Positions 41,473 through 50,813 of a stretch of DNA of 64,000 bases are shown here, piece after piece. Location: positions 1-64,000 of the forward strand of contig JADGFA010000002.1 in assembly GCA_016744065.1 (NCBI GenBank). The letters are read 5' to 3'. The first letter of the stretch is position 1; each line of letters opens with the position of its first letter. Source of the DNA: Gammaproteobacteria bacterium. GTDB lineage: Bacteria; Pseudomonadota; Gammaproteobacteria; SZUA-229. The notes under the pieces were generated by a model. That model made no database searches. It was not told the DNA's origin and saw nothing but the letters and a program-made list of their open reading frames with translations. The position numbers and the translations under genes were made by a program.

Positions 41473-41865
41473 ATGAGTTCGTCTAAGCTTAGTGAAGGCG
41501 CTGGCTATATATGTGAGAAGCTTATGTCTGATCAGGAAATTGATATGTTTAAAGGTGTGCTGCCAGGTGAGCCGCTGTATAAACTTGCGCCTACGCGTGA
41601 TAAGGACGGAAAGTCGTTCGTTGATTTTATGTTAATCATTCCTAAGCTAAAGAAAAAACCACAGGTTTATATAGATCGTACTTTAAAAGATATTCAAATG
41701 GTTCTGAGTCGTTATAGTTCAGATGTCGTATTTGCGAATATGGATTTAAAGCTTAATTGCTTATGGGTATCTCATAAGCATAAGCCTGGTTTATGCAAAG
41801 AGCTGACAATGGCTATTCGCGAATATGTGCCAGAAGCTACGTTAGTTGGGGATATTTCACGTTAA
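41473..41865 (+). CDS. Conserved-looking hypothetical protein
   Basis: I do not recognise this 130-residue protein. It is soluble by sequence, with alpha/beta segments (FVDFMLIIPKLKKKPQVYID, LWVSHKHKPGLCKELTMAI) and two or three cysteines. ATG 41473 has no Shine-Dalgarno; ATG 41524 has GAGAAG directly upstream and would give 113 residues, so the true start is open. It is 24 bases before a lone HPt gene and may share its message. Confidence 0.65.
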   Translation: MSSSKLSEGAGYICEKLMSDQEIDMFKGVLPGEPLYKLAPTRDKDGKSFVDFMLIIPKLKKKPQVYIDRTLKDIQMVLSRYSSDVVFANMDLKLNCLWVSHKHKPGLCKELTMAIREYVPEATLVGDISR

Positions 41866-41889
41866 TATTTGAAGTTTAGATAAAAAATT

Positions 41890-42228
41890 ATGACAGAAGC
41901 TGTAATTGATACGTTAGTGTTTGATGAAATTGCTGATTTAATGGGTGATGCAATAAGTGAGTTTATTGGTGTTTATCTGGATAACTCACCCAAATTACTT
42001 GAGGGTATTGGGAGTGCGTTGCCAGCAGGTGATATTGATAGTGTTATTTCAAATGCACATCAGTTGAAGGGGGGGAGCGGGAGTATCGGCGCAATGCAGG
42101 TCTTTCAGTATGCCAAACAGTTGGAGGATGGAGCCAGAGAAGGTAGCCTGGATAACTTAAGTGTGCTCTTTGAAGAGCTTAAAGTGGCGTATAAGCTGGT
42201 AGATGCGGAGTTGAGATTGCATTTATAG
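41890..42228 (+). CDS. Stand-alone histidine phosphotransfer (HPt) domain protein
   Basis: A 112-residue four-helix HPt protein. The phospho-acceptor is His57 in NAHQLKGGSGSIGA, a classic HPt motif. It has no kinase or receiver domain of its own, so it must relay between a hybrid kinase and a response regulator encoded elsewhere, or the AlgZ/AlgR pair 2 kb away. It follows the hypothetical gene by 24 bases and is convergent with argH. Confidence 0.88.
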   Translation: MTEAVIDTLVFDEIADLMGDAISEFIGVYLDNSPKLLEGIGSALPAGDIDSVISNAHQLKGGSGSIGAMQVFQYAKQLEDGAREGSLDNLSVLFEELKVAYKLVDAELRLHL

Positions 42229-42333
42229 TTTTGTTTGTGGGCAATCAGTTTTTTGCTTTGATTTTTGTGGCGCCTTCGTTTAGGTGGGTAGTGTAAAAAC
42301 GTATCTTAACCTGGGTTTCGAGCTACATAATTG

Positions 42334-42366
42334 GGTGATAAGGCCTGAAAAGTGAGGCCCATCACC
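42334..42366. terminator. Hairpin between HPt and argH genes
   Basis: GGTGAT (42334-42339) pairs with ATCACC (42361-42366), and GGCCT (42342-42346) with AGGCC (42355-42359), with an 8-base loop. It lies between two convergent genes and may end both transcripts. No long T-run is seen. Confidence 0.5.
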
Positions 42367-42394
42367 GATGGAAGCAGGTTATTAAGCTATTAGC

Positions 42395-43798
42395 TTATTT
42401 AATTCTTTCACGACCGTCTGCAACAGCCCTTAGTACCTGTTCAGGTGCCGTGCCACCAATATGATTACGGGCCGCTACAGAGCCTTCCAGTGTTAATACA
42501 TCAAATACATCTTGCTGGATAATATCAGAAAATTGCTGTAACTCTTTCAGTGACATTTCACTTAAGTCTTTGCTGGTTTCAACACCATATGCCACGGCTT
42601 TGCCGACAACTTCATGAGCGTCACGAAAAGGCAGGCCCTTAACAACCAGGTAATCAGCTAAGTCAGTTGCAGTGGAAAAGCCCTGTTTAGCGGCTTTATA
42701 CATATTTTCTTTTTTTGATTCAATTGCAGGAATCATGTCGGCAAATGCGCGTAAAGATCCCAATAATGTGTCGATTGTGTCAAAAATGGGTTCTTTGTCT
42801 TCCTGGTTGTCTTTGTTGTAAGCCAGGGGTTGTGACTTCATAAGTGTGAGCAGTGAAATTAAATTGCCATTAACACGACCTGTTTTACCGCGAATTAACT
42901 CAGGAACATCCGGGTTTTTCTTTTGCGGCATAATGGAAGAGCCAGTGCAAAAACGATCTGGCAGATTAATAAAATTAAACTGTGCAGATGACCACAACAC
43001 GAGTTCTTCTGAGAAACGCGACAGGTGCGTCATTAGAATGGCTGCATCAGCACAGAATTCAATGGCAAAGTCACGGTCGCTTACGGCGTCTAATGAATTA
43101 CGGCAGACATCGTCAAATTTAAGTAATTCAGCTGTGAAATGCCGATCAATCGGGTAGGTCGTCCCTGCCAATGCTGCGGCACCCAGAGGCAGGATATTTA
43201 AACGGTGTGCACAGTCTTCCAGGCGTGATGCGTCACGTTGCATATTTTCAAACCAGGCCAGTAGATGGTGCCCAAATGTAACCGGCTGTGCGACCTGTAA
43301 ATGAGTAAACCCCGGCATAATCGTGCTGGCTTCCTGTTCAGCCAGGTCGAGTAAACCCGTTTGCAGGCGGCGTATTTCAGCTATGGCAAAAGTAATTTGT
43401 TCACGCAGATACAGGCGAATATCTGTTGCAACCTGGTCATTTCGAGAGCGCCCTGTGTGCAGGCGTTTTCCCGCATCACCGACTAATTCGGTCAGGCGTG
43501 CCTCGATATTCATATGTACATCTTCGCGGGCTATAGACCATTCAAATTGCCCATCTGTAATTTCCTGTTCTATCTGATCCAGACCCTTTAGCAGGGATTG
43601 TAGATCTTCATCTGTTAGTACGCCGATCTTTGTTAGCATACGGGCATGGGCGCGTGAGCCCTCAATATCCTGTTGATACAGGCGCTGGTCAAATTGAACG
43701 GAGGCCGTAAATGCTTCGACAAATGAATCGGTGGGCTCTGAAAAACGTCCCCCCCATAATTTATCGGATGGTTTATTTGGATCTGAAGGTTTGCTCAT
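42395..43798 (-). CDS. argH: Argininosuccinate lyase
   Basis: ArgH splits argininosuccinate into arginine and fumarate, the last step of arginine synthesis. The 467-residue protein has the fumarase/aspartase signature [12 protein letters not shown] at about 286-297. The start at ATG 43798 ([21 protein letters not shown]) matches family length and replaces a longer frame to 43867 with no support. It is divergent from the algZ gene, an order also found in Pseudomonas. Nothing is missing. Confidence 0.96.
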   Translation of the reverse strand: MSKPSDPNKPSDKLWGGRFSEPTDSFVEAFTASVQFDQRLYQQDIEGSRAHARMLTKIGVLTDEDLQSLLKGLDQIEQEITDGQFEWSIAREDVHMNIEARLTELVGDAGKRLHTGRSRNDQVATDIRLYLREQITFAIAEIRRLQTGLLDLAEQEASTIMPGFTHLQVAQPVTFGHHLLAWFENMQRDASRLEDCAHRLNILPLGAAALAGTTYPIDRHFTAELLKFDDVCRNSLDAVSDRDFAIEFCADAAILMTHLSRFSEELVLWSSAQFNFINLPDRFCTGSSIMPQKKNPDVPELIRGKTGRVNGNLISLLTLMKSQPLAYNKDNQEDKEPIFDTIDTLLGSLRAFADMIPAIESKKENMYKAAKQGFSTATDLADYLVVKGLPFRDAHEVVGKAVAYGVETSKDLSEMSLKELQQFSDIIQQDVFDVLTLEGSVAARNHIGGTAPEQVLRAVADGRERIK

Positions 43799-44100
43799 GC
43801 TACAAGTGAGTCCTGAAACTGGTGTTGAATTAGCGCGGAGTATAGCAAACCCCATACAGCTAACCAATTGATGTGTGCCAGTGATGCTCTTTTATAGCCA
43901 TAAACGGCCTTATTTATGCCTGTTTTGCTCAGGTGTAGGTCGTTGCTTTCTGGTGCCCTGGTCTTTATTGGAGGCAGCCTTTAGCAGGTGCATAAAAACT
44001 GAGTAAATAATAAAGAGTGATTCAGAGTATGAAAATGTCTTTAACTTATTCCCTGCTGTATTTGTTAACAAACACCTAGTATATCGTCTAAACTGCCGGT
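43799..44100. other. argH-algZ divergent intergenic region
   Basis: A 302-base gap between two divergent genes. It includes a perfect 12-base palindrome TTTGTTAACAAA at 44061-44072, 28 bases before the algZ start, a possible operator. I could not pick out firm promoter hexamers. Confidence 0.45.
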
Positions 44101-45147
44101 ATGGACATGGATACAAATTTAAACCGGGGCTTTATCCCAAATTTATGTGAAGTTTCGGCTGTTTTTATGCTGGTTTTAATAGTGGAATTATTATCACTGT
44201 TGCTGGCTTTAGCCCCTTCAGGTCAGGCTGGTTTCTGGCAGCGTCTGGCGCTTATTTCTTTTTTTGCTCAATGGCTGGGGCTGGTTAATGCAAGTTTGCT
44301 TTGTGTATTAAGAAGCTGGTTGAATAAACAGGCTGTATTGATATGTGCAGTGTCGAGTTTTGCCCTGATGTTGTTGATAACGGTAGTATTTAGTGCGCTG
44401 GTTGTCTACATTAGTGATGTGATGGCCTTATCGAGTAATACGACCAAACAGGAAATAAGTTATTTTATGCTACGAAACCTGTCTATCAGTAGCATTATTT
44501 ATGGTGTGATTTTACGTTATTTTTATGTTCAGCATCAATGGCGATTAAATATAGAGGCGCAAAGTCATGCGCAGTTACAGGCATTAAAAGCGCGTATTCG
44601 TCCTCATTTTTTATTTAACTCTATGAATACGATTGCATGTCTGGTGCATATTGATGCGAATAAAGCAGAAAAGGCGGTAGAAGACTTATCGGACTTATTT
44701 AGAGCGAGTCTACAGGAAGATACAATGCATACGCTGCGAAATGAGCTCGATCTTGTGGCAAGCTATCTTGATATTGAGCACCTGCGTCTGGATCAACGTC
44801 TTTCAATCGACTGGCATCTGGATCTGGATGATGATGTTATGGAGCTTGAGGTGCCTTCTTTATGTTTGCAGCCTTTAGTAGAGAATGCCATTTATCATGG
44901 GATAGAGCCCCTTTCTGAGGGGGGAAGTATAAAAATTTCAGCGCAACTTGAAAACAATCGACTATGCTTAAGTGTAAGCAATCCGGTTACCGAGCATGGC
45001 ATAATGAGTCGGCATAAGGGAAATCATATGGCGCAGGCAAATATACAGACCCGCCTGGCGTTAATGTATGGAGACGAAGCCGAATTTAATATTAATGCAG
45101 AGCCTGAACTGTATACGGTTTCCATAGGAATACCTTTGAAAATATGA
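44101..45147 (+). CDS. algZ: LytS/AlgZ-type sensor histidine kinase
   Basis: A 348-residue membrane kinase. The N-terminal half has four to six hydrophobic helices (about 14-142) as input; the C-terminal half is a His_kinase (PF06580) domain with the phospho-acceptor His169 in RPHFLFNSMN (167-176) and an ATPase region with LQPLVENAIYHGIEP near 258-272. It shares the argH-algZ-algR-hemC order of Pseudomonas. The last four bases overlap algR. What it senses is unknown. Confidence 0.9.
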   Translation: MDMDTNLNRGFIPNLCEVSAVFMLVLIVELLSLLLALAPSGQAGFWQRLALISFFAQWLGLVNASLLCVLRSWLNKQAVLICAVSSFALMLLITVVFSALVVYISDVMALSSNTTKQEISYFMLRNLSISSIIYGVILRYFYVQHQWRLNIEAQSHAQLQALKARIRPHFLFNSMNTIACLVHIDANKAEKAVEDLSDLFRASLQEDTMHTLRNELDLVASYLDIEHLRLDQRLSIDWHLDLDDDVMELEVPSLCLQPLVENAIYHGIEPLSEGGSIKISAQLENNRLCLSVSNPVTEHGIMSRHKGNHMAQANIQTRLALMYGDEAEFNINAEPELYTVSIGIPLKI

Positions 45148-45890
45148 ATATACTGATTGTTGATGATGAGCCATTGGCCAGGCAAAGGTTAATTGGCCTG
45201 GTGCAGGAGTTAAATGGTTTTGAAGTCTGCGCTAATGCGTCTAATGGTAAAGATGCGCTGCGACTGGCGCAGGAATTAAAACCAGATGTGGTTTTACTCG
45301 ATATTCGTATGCCCGGTATGGATGGTATAGAAACCGCGCATCACATGAATCGATTAAGTAAACCGCCTGCAATAGTCTTTACCACGGCTTTTAGTGAGCA
45401 TGCATTAAAAGCCTTTGAAACACATGCTGTGGATTATTTACTTAAACCCGTTAAGCAGGACAGGTTGCATGAAGCTTTAGCTGCGGCTGTGCGCCTGACC
45501 AAGCCGCAACTTGAACAGCTTAAGTATATTGATGAGCAGCCCAAAGTGCGTACCCATATATGCGTAAAAACCCGGGGGACGCTTGAACTGGTGCCAATAG
45601 ATAGTATTCGTTATTTTTTGGCGGATCATAAATACGTAACCTTACGCATCGAAGACCATGAGTGTCTGATAGAAGAATCATTAAAGTCATTAGAAACTGA
45701 ATTTGACCATATTTTTACGCGCATTCATCGTAATGCGCTGGTTGCAGATCAATTTATGAGTGGTCTGGAAAAAAATTCAGAAGGACATTGTGTGATTACT
45801 ATTGAGGGCATTGAAGAGCGGCTGGAAATATCACGCAGGCACTTACCTCATGTTAGAAAAAAAATCAAAAATATGGCAACTTATAAATAA
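45144..45890 (+). CDS. algR: LytTR response regulator AlgR
   Basis: A 248-residue response regulator. The receiver domain (1-120) has the acidic pair in VDDE (6-9), acceptor Asp53 in LLDIRMPGMD, and conserved Thr and Lys in FTTAF and LLKPV. The LytTR DNA-binding domain (about 140-240) follows. In Pseudomonas AlgR controls alginate and twitching genes; here the downstream TonB receptor is a likely target by location. It overlaps the receptor gene by 41 bases. Confidence 0.92.
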   Translation: MNILIVDDEPLARQRLIGLVQELNGFEVCANASNGKDALRLAQELKPDVVLLDIRMPGMDGIETAHHMNRLSKPPAIVFTTAFSEHALKAFETHAVDYLLKPVKQDRLHEALAAAVRLTKPQLEQLKYIDEQPKVRTHICVKTRGTLELVPIDSIRYFLADHKYVTLRIEDHECLIEESLKSLETEFDHIFTRIHRNALVADQFMSGLEKNSEGHCVITIEGIEERLEISRRHLPHVRKKIKNMATYK

Positions 45891-47826
45891 GTTATTATTT
45901 TTCGTTTTTTTAGTTTTATCACTAAATAGCCTGGCGGAAAATAAAAAAGACTCTTTTTTAGACTTATCTTTAGAAGAGCTAATGAATGTTTCAGTGGCTT
46001 CATTATTTGATGAGTCACTACTTGAGGCAAGCTCGAGTGTCACGGTAATAAGTGAAGATACATGGCAAAATAACGGTGCGCGGCGCACTAATGAAATTAT
46101 GTCCTATCAGGCCTCTACAATGGTTCATCCTACATTAGGCGGTGCCGATGCCTTTGCAATACGTGGTTTTTCTAATCGCTTATCTGTGAGAGGGATTGCG
46201 ACGTTGCTGGACGGTGTACCATTAAATACCTATTCCTTTGGTACGGCTCAATATTTTCTCGCAAACTTTGATTTAGGTGCATTACAGCGAGCAGAGCTAA
46301 TTCGTGGTCCGGGTTCAGCCATTTATGGGAGTGATGCTTTTCATGGTGTGCTTTCCCTTTCTACTTTTATGCCAGATAAAAATACAGTTGAAACAGAGCT
46401 GGGTTTAGGCTCACCTGGTTATGCAAGAGCGCATATTCGCTTTAGTCAGTCTGTGGGTGAAAGTAGTAGGCTGTCTGGTGCTGTTGCATCTACACATCAG
46501 GGAGATGGGCATATTATATTTGATACAGCCGACCCGAATATACAGGGTGTACGTGAAGATGCCTATTTATCGAAAACAGCCTATATAAAATCAAAAAATA
46601 CACTCAATCAGCATTGGGACACGCAATGGGGGCTTTATTATAACCGTTGGAAAGGCAGTGATTTTCCAAGCTTTGGTGAGATAATTTTAGGTGAAAATGA
46701 TGTTAGTAATAATCAGCAGGAATTTTATATGCTGACGGCCAATGCACGTTACTCATGGAATCAGAACCAGTCACTACAAATTAAAAGTTACTTCTGGAAT
46801 ACCGATCAGCAATTTGAATATGAGCTTCAGGCATTACCCTTTCAGGCTCAGGAAGATCAGCGTTATGGCTTAAGTATAATTATGAAAGATGAGGGTGCTG
46901 ACAATGGGCCGCGTTGGTTATTAGGCATTGGTGCTGATAAAACAGAAGTGGTTTCTACTGGTGTGAGTACGGGTGTACAGGCATTTGATGGGCTGAAGCG
47001 CAATATTGGTAACGTGTTTGCACAGGTGCGCTGGCCTTTTTTAGAGGGCAAATTGCTTTTTGATCTAGGGGCCAGAGTGGATGAGTACTCTGATTTTGAC
47101 TCTCATTTTAGCCCAAGAATGGGCCTGGTTTATCTGCTTGAAGATAATCAGGCGGTTAAATTTCAATATGGTCATGCTTTTCGTGCACCTGTTGCGGGTG
47201 AAGTATCGTCATCGGGAAATATACAGGGAAACCTGGATTTATTACCTGAAACCATTGATACCTATGAGCTTATCTGGATGAAACAGAAGGAGCTATACTC
47301 CCTGACGACAACGTTGTTTATGAGTAACTGGCAGGATGCCATTATTATTGTTGATGATAATAGCCTGCCAGCTCCCTTTATCCGTCGCTACGACAACCTG
47401 GGTGATTTTAGTTCAAAAGGCCTGGAGCTTGAGTCATCAATATTAATAGATGACTGGAAAATAGAAGGGGCATATTCTTTTGTAAAGAGTGAGGATAAAA
47501 ATAAATCAGAGGCATTTGTCGCCTTTCCAGAGCATATCTTCCAGTTGGGGGTATCAAATTATATAAATTCAAAGCTGGATATCCACCTGTTTAATCGTGC
47601 TTATTTTGATGTATCTGCAAATCCGGGTCAGGCATCTGGTCAACTGGGCGATATCTGGCAACTTAACTTAGGCATGAATTATCAATGGGATAAAAATCTG
47701 CTTATCTCTGTCGATATACGAAATGCACTTAATAGAGAGGACCCAGTACCCTCTCTCTGGGGGAATGATCAGGGTTTACCTGTAGATGGTATTCAGTTTA
47801 GTAGCTATCTTCGATATCAGTTTTAG
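45850..47826 (+). CDS. TonB-dependent outer-membrane receptor
   Basis: A 658-residue outer-membrane transporter: signal sequence with hydrophobic core LLFFVFLVLSLNSLA, then a plug domain starting LSLEELMNVSV, with LDGVPLNTYS and ELIRGPGSAIYGSDAF typical of the family, and a 22-strand barrel ending SSYLRYQF (a terminal aromatic residue as needed for insertion). I start at ATG 45850, with the gene overlapping the algR end; a longer frame from 45802 is not credible. The substrate is unknown: iron siderophore, vitamin or sugar are all possible. Confidence 0.9.
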   Translation: MLEKKSKIWQLINKLLFFVFLVLSLNSLAENKKDSFLDLSLEELMNVSVASLFDESLLEASSSVTVISEDTWQNNGARRTNEIMSYQASTMVHPTLGGADAFAIRGFSNRLSVRGIATLLDGVPLNTYSFGTAQYFLANFDLGALQRAELIRGPGSAIYGSDAFHGVLSLSTFMPDKNTVETELGLGSPGYARAHIRFSQSVGESSRLSGAVASTHQGDGHIIFDTADPNIQGVREDAYLSKTAYIKSKNTLNQHWDTQWGLYYNRWKGSDFPSFGEIILGENDVSNNQQEFYMLTANARYSWNQNQSLQIKSYFWNTDQQFEYELQALPFQAQEDQRYGLSIIMKDEGADNGPRWLLGIGADKTEVVSTGVSTGVQAFDGLKRNIGNVFAQVRWPFLEGKLLFDLGARVDEYSDFDSHFSPRMGLVYLLEDNQAVKFQYGHAFRAPVAGEVSSSGNIQGNLDLLPETIDTYELIWMKQKELYSLTTTLFMSNWQDAIIIVDDNSLPAPFIRRYDNLGDFSSKGLELESSILIDDWKIEGAYSFVKSEDKNKSEAFVAFPEHIFQLGVSNYINSKLDIHLFNRAYFDVSANPGQASGQLGDIWQLNLGMNYQWDKNLLISVDIRNALNREDPVPSLWGNDQGLPVDGIQFSSYLRYQF

Positions 47827-47919
47827 TGAAACAGCTTAGTTATTGGCTTTTTATTTCATTAGCTGGTGTGTAGCTGAATCTCAGGTAAAATAAGCGCTTT
47901 TAAATGTCTGGAATATTCC

Positions 47920-48849
47920 ATGTCGCAAACCATTCGTATCGCTACACGTAAAAGCCCACTCGCCCTCTGGCAGGCTGAAGAGGTGTCACGTCAATTAAGG
48001 CTTTTATACCCCGATCTGAAAATAGAACTGATTAAAATTCTATCAAAAGGCGATAAAATTCTTGATGCACCCCTGGCAAAGGTAGGTGGCAAAGGTTTAT
48101 TTGTTAAAGAGCTGGAGCAATCTATGCTGGATGGTGAGTCTGATATTGCTGTGCATTCAATGAAAGATGTGCCCATGGTCTTTCCTGGTGGCTTGCATCT
48201 ACCGGTTATTATGGAACGAGAGGACCCCACTGATGCCTTTGTTTCGAATAACTATAATAGCCTTGAGGCGTTGCCTGAAAATGCACGTATTGGTTCATCA
48301 AGCTTACGTCGCCAGTTACAGATAAAAGAAGTCATGCCAGAAGCGCAAATGCTTAATTTACGGGGTAATGTAAATAGTCGCCTGCAAAAACTGGATAATG
48401 GTGATTATGATGCCATTATTCTTGCCACTGCGGGTTTGCTGAGGCTTGGTTTTGATGAGCGTATTAAAGGCAGGATTGCACCCGAGCAGAGCTTGCCATC
48501 TGTCGGGCAGGGTGCGGTGGGTATCGAATGTCGAGTGGGTGATAAAGCAATAGAGTCATTGATTGCACCATTAAACCATACAGATACCCATGTACGGCTG
48601 AGCGCTGAACGGGCAATGAATAATCGTTTAAATGGGGGCTGTCAGGTACCTATTGCGGGGTTTGCGCTGCTGGAAAATAATGAAATTTATTTACGCGGCC
48701 TGGTTGGTCGTCCGGATGGCAGTGAAGTGATTCGAGGTGAGGTAAAAGGCGCAGTGGATAAGGCTGAAGCACTTGGCAGGCAATTAGCGGAACAACTGCT
48801 AAATGACGGTGCAGATGTTATCTTGCGTGAAATGGGCATGATTGATTGA
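47920..48849 (+). CDS. hemC: Porphobilinogen deaminase (hydroxymethylbilane synthase)
   Basis: HemC joins four porphobilinogen units to hydroxymethylbilane. The 309-residue protein has the cofactor cysteine Cys241 in [10 protein letters not shown], plus [23 protein letters not shown] near 61-83. It is the first of four hem genes in a row. A short gap of 93 bases separates it from the receptor gene. Confidence 0.97.
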   Translation: MSQTIRIATRKSPLALWQAEEVSRQLRLLYPDLKIELIKILSKGDKILDAPLAKVGGKGLFVKELEQSMLDGESDIAVHSMKDVPMVFPGGLHLPVIMEREDPTDAFVSNNYNSLEALPENARIGSSSLRRQLQIKEVMPEAQMLNLRGNVNSRLQKLDNGDYDAIILATAGLLRLGFDERIKGRIAPEQSLPSVGQGAVGIECRVGDKAIESLIAPLNHTDTHVRLSAERAMNNRLNGGCQVPIAGFALLENNEIYLRGLVGRPDGSEVIRGEVKGAVDKAEALGRQLAEQLLNDGADVILREMGMID

Positions 48850-48894
48850 GTTATTCTGATATCAATAGCAGTATTGTTTGTTGTCAGGTCTGTA

Positions 48895-49680
48895 ATGCCT
48901 GAGGATGGTAATGTTGTATTAGTGACTCGGCCGCAGCAGCAGGCGGTTGAGTTTATTAAGCTGTTGAAAGATAAGGGTATTAATTCATTGCCCTTTCCCT
49001 GCATAGAAATACAGCCTGTTGAACTAAGTGAATCTCTTAAAGCGGTTTTAAATACGCTTAACAATATTGATTTAATTATCTTTATTAGTGCAAATGCCGT
49101 TATATCGGCTGAAGCAATATTGCAGCAGCAGGGTATTAAGCCCGTATCGATTAGCGCAAAAATTGCAACCATCGGTAAGGCTACATTTTTAGCTGCAAAG
49201 CGGTCTGGATTTAAGGTGGATCTGAGCCCGGATAGTGGCTTTAATAGCGAGTCATTACTTGCGTTAAACGAGCTACAGACAGATCAGATAAAAGAGACAC
49301 AATGTCTTATTTTTAGAGGTGTTGGTGGCCTGGAGTATTTATCTGATGAACTGCAGAAAAGAGGCGCGAAAGTGCAGTATGCTGAAGTTTATCAGCGGGT
49401 AAAGCCGTTGTTTGATAGAAACACAAGTCGCCAGCAATTGAGTAAATCATGGGGTGAGCTGGCAATAAAGGCCATCACTGTGACCAGTAATGAATCATTA
49501 CAGAACCTGTATGATATGCTAGAACAACCAGGTAAGCATGAGATGCTAAAAACATTGCTAATTGTTGCGTCTCAACGGGGTTTTGAACTGGCTCAGAGCC
49601 TGGGTTTTAAGTCGATTAAACTGGCGGCATCAGCAATGAATGATCATATGCTTGAAGCGGTCGAAAATGCATTTGAATGA
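48895..49680 (+). CDS. hemD: Uroporphyrinogen-III synthase
   Basis: HemD closes hydroxymethylbilane with inversion of ring D. The 261-residue protein has the low-conservation bilobal family pattern (VLVTRPQQQAVEF at the start, ISANAV near 63-68, and VTSNESLQNLYDML near 197-210). I start at ATG 48895, as the TTG upstream at 48874 lacks support. It lies 45 bases after hemC and 26 before hemX. Confidence 0.93.
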   Translation: MPEDGNVVLVTRPQQQAVEFIKLLKDKGINSLPFPCIEIQPVELSESLKAVLNTLNNIDLIIFISANAVISAEAILQQQGIKPVSISAKIATIGKATFLAAKRSGFKVDLSPDSGFNSESLLALNELQTDQIKETQCLIFRGVGGLEYLSDELQKRGAKVQYAEVYQRVKPLFDRNTSRQQLSKSWGELAIKAITVTSNESLQNLYDMLEQPGKHEMLKTLLIVASQRGFELAQSLGFKSIKLAASAMNDHMLEAVENAFE

Positions 49681-49706
49681 ACGGAATATATTAAAGTAAA
49701 TCTATT

Positions 49707-50813
49707 ATGCCTGAGCAAGAAAAAACAATACCCAGCGTTAACCCGAAAACTGAAAGTATAAAAGAGCCTGAAGCGGATAAAAAACCGGAAAAGAAAGCAT
49801 CTGGTAATGGGTATATTTTATTTTTAATGTTATTAACTGTTGGTGCGGGTGTAGCAGCTGCGATATATCTCTGGGATTTGCAACAAAAACAGGTGAGCAT
49901 TTTACAGGAGCAGCAGCAGTCCATTATTGAATTAAAAAAACAATTAGAAAAAACAATAATGGAATCTAATGGCAATAGTAAGTTGTTAGTAGAAAATACG
50001 GCACAGCTAGTAAGTTTAAGTGAAGGAATACAGAAAACTGAATTGATTTCACAGCGGGCAATGAAAGTGGTTAATCGCAGTCAGCGCGGTTGGGCTATAG
50101 CTGAAATAGATTATTTATTACGCATTGCCCATCAGCGAATAGCGATTGCTAAAGACATTGCTGGTGCTATTGCCGCGCTAAAAGGAGCCGATGCGCGATT
50201 GCAACAATTAGGCGATTTAAACTTATTTAAAATACGAGAACAGCTTGTTAAAGACATAGGGCGTTTAAATGCCATTCATCAGGCGGATGTAAATGGTATT
50301 TCATTAACCCTGGATCAACTTATTTCACTATTGACAGAGTTGCCATTTAAAACAGTAAAAGATGAAATAAAAAAGCAATTTACGCCTGATGATGTGGTTG
50401 AACCACTAAAAACTGAAGATAAAACATTTATAGATTCGGTGCTTGAAACGGTAATGCAGGTTGGTGATATAAAAATGCACCAGAGAAGCATCGAAGTGGC
50501 AAGTAGTGTAGAGCAACAAAAAGAAATAGAACAATTATTACGCACATATCTGTTAAGTGCGCGTTTGGCAGCGTTACAATTTGATCAGTTACGCTTCCAG
50601 CACGAAATTAATAAATCCAGTGAAATTATTGGATTGCATTATGATGAAAATGATAATCGTATACAGCAAATGCAAAAAACATTACGGGAATATTCTGCTG
50701 TGCAGTTAAACCCTGATCTACCCGAATTAATTAAAGCATGGACTATGTTGCAGGAAGTTATTAAAGGTACTGATAAAGCAGAGATTAAAGTTAAGAAGCA
50801 GGAGTCAAAATAA
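49707..50813 (+). CDS. hemX: HemX-like inner-membrane protein
   Basis: A 368-residue protein with a basic, charged N-terminus, one membrane helix (about 33-56: GYILFLMLLTVGAGVAAAIYLW) and a periplasmic part with coiled-coil character (QQKQVSILQEQQQSIIELKK). It lacks the uroporphyrinogen methyltransferase domain despite the name. The role in heme supply is not firmly known. One base overlaps hemY. Confidence 0.9.
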   Translation: MPEQEKTIPSVNPKTESIKEPEADKKPEKKASGNGYILFLMLLTVGAGVAAAIYLWDLQQKQVSILQEQQQSIIELKKQLEKTIMESNGNSKLLVENTAQLVSLSEGIQKTELISQRAMKVVNRSQRGWAIAEIDYLLRIAHQRIAIAKDIAGAIAALKGADARLQQLGDLNLFKIREQLVKDIGRLNAIHQADVNGISLTLDQLISLLTELPFKTVKDEIKKQFTPDDVVEPLKTEDKTFIDSVLETVMQVGDIKMHQRSIEVASSVEQQKEIEQLLRTYLLSARLAALQFDQLRFQHEINKSSEIIGLHYDENDNRIQQMQKTLREYSAVQLNPDLPELIKAWTMLQEVIKGTDKAEIKVKKQESK

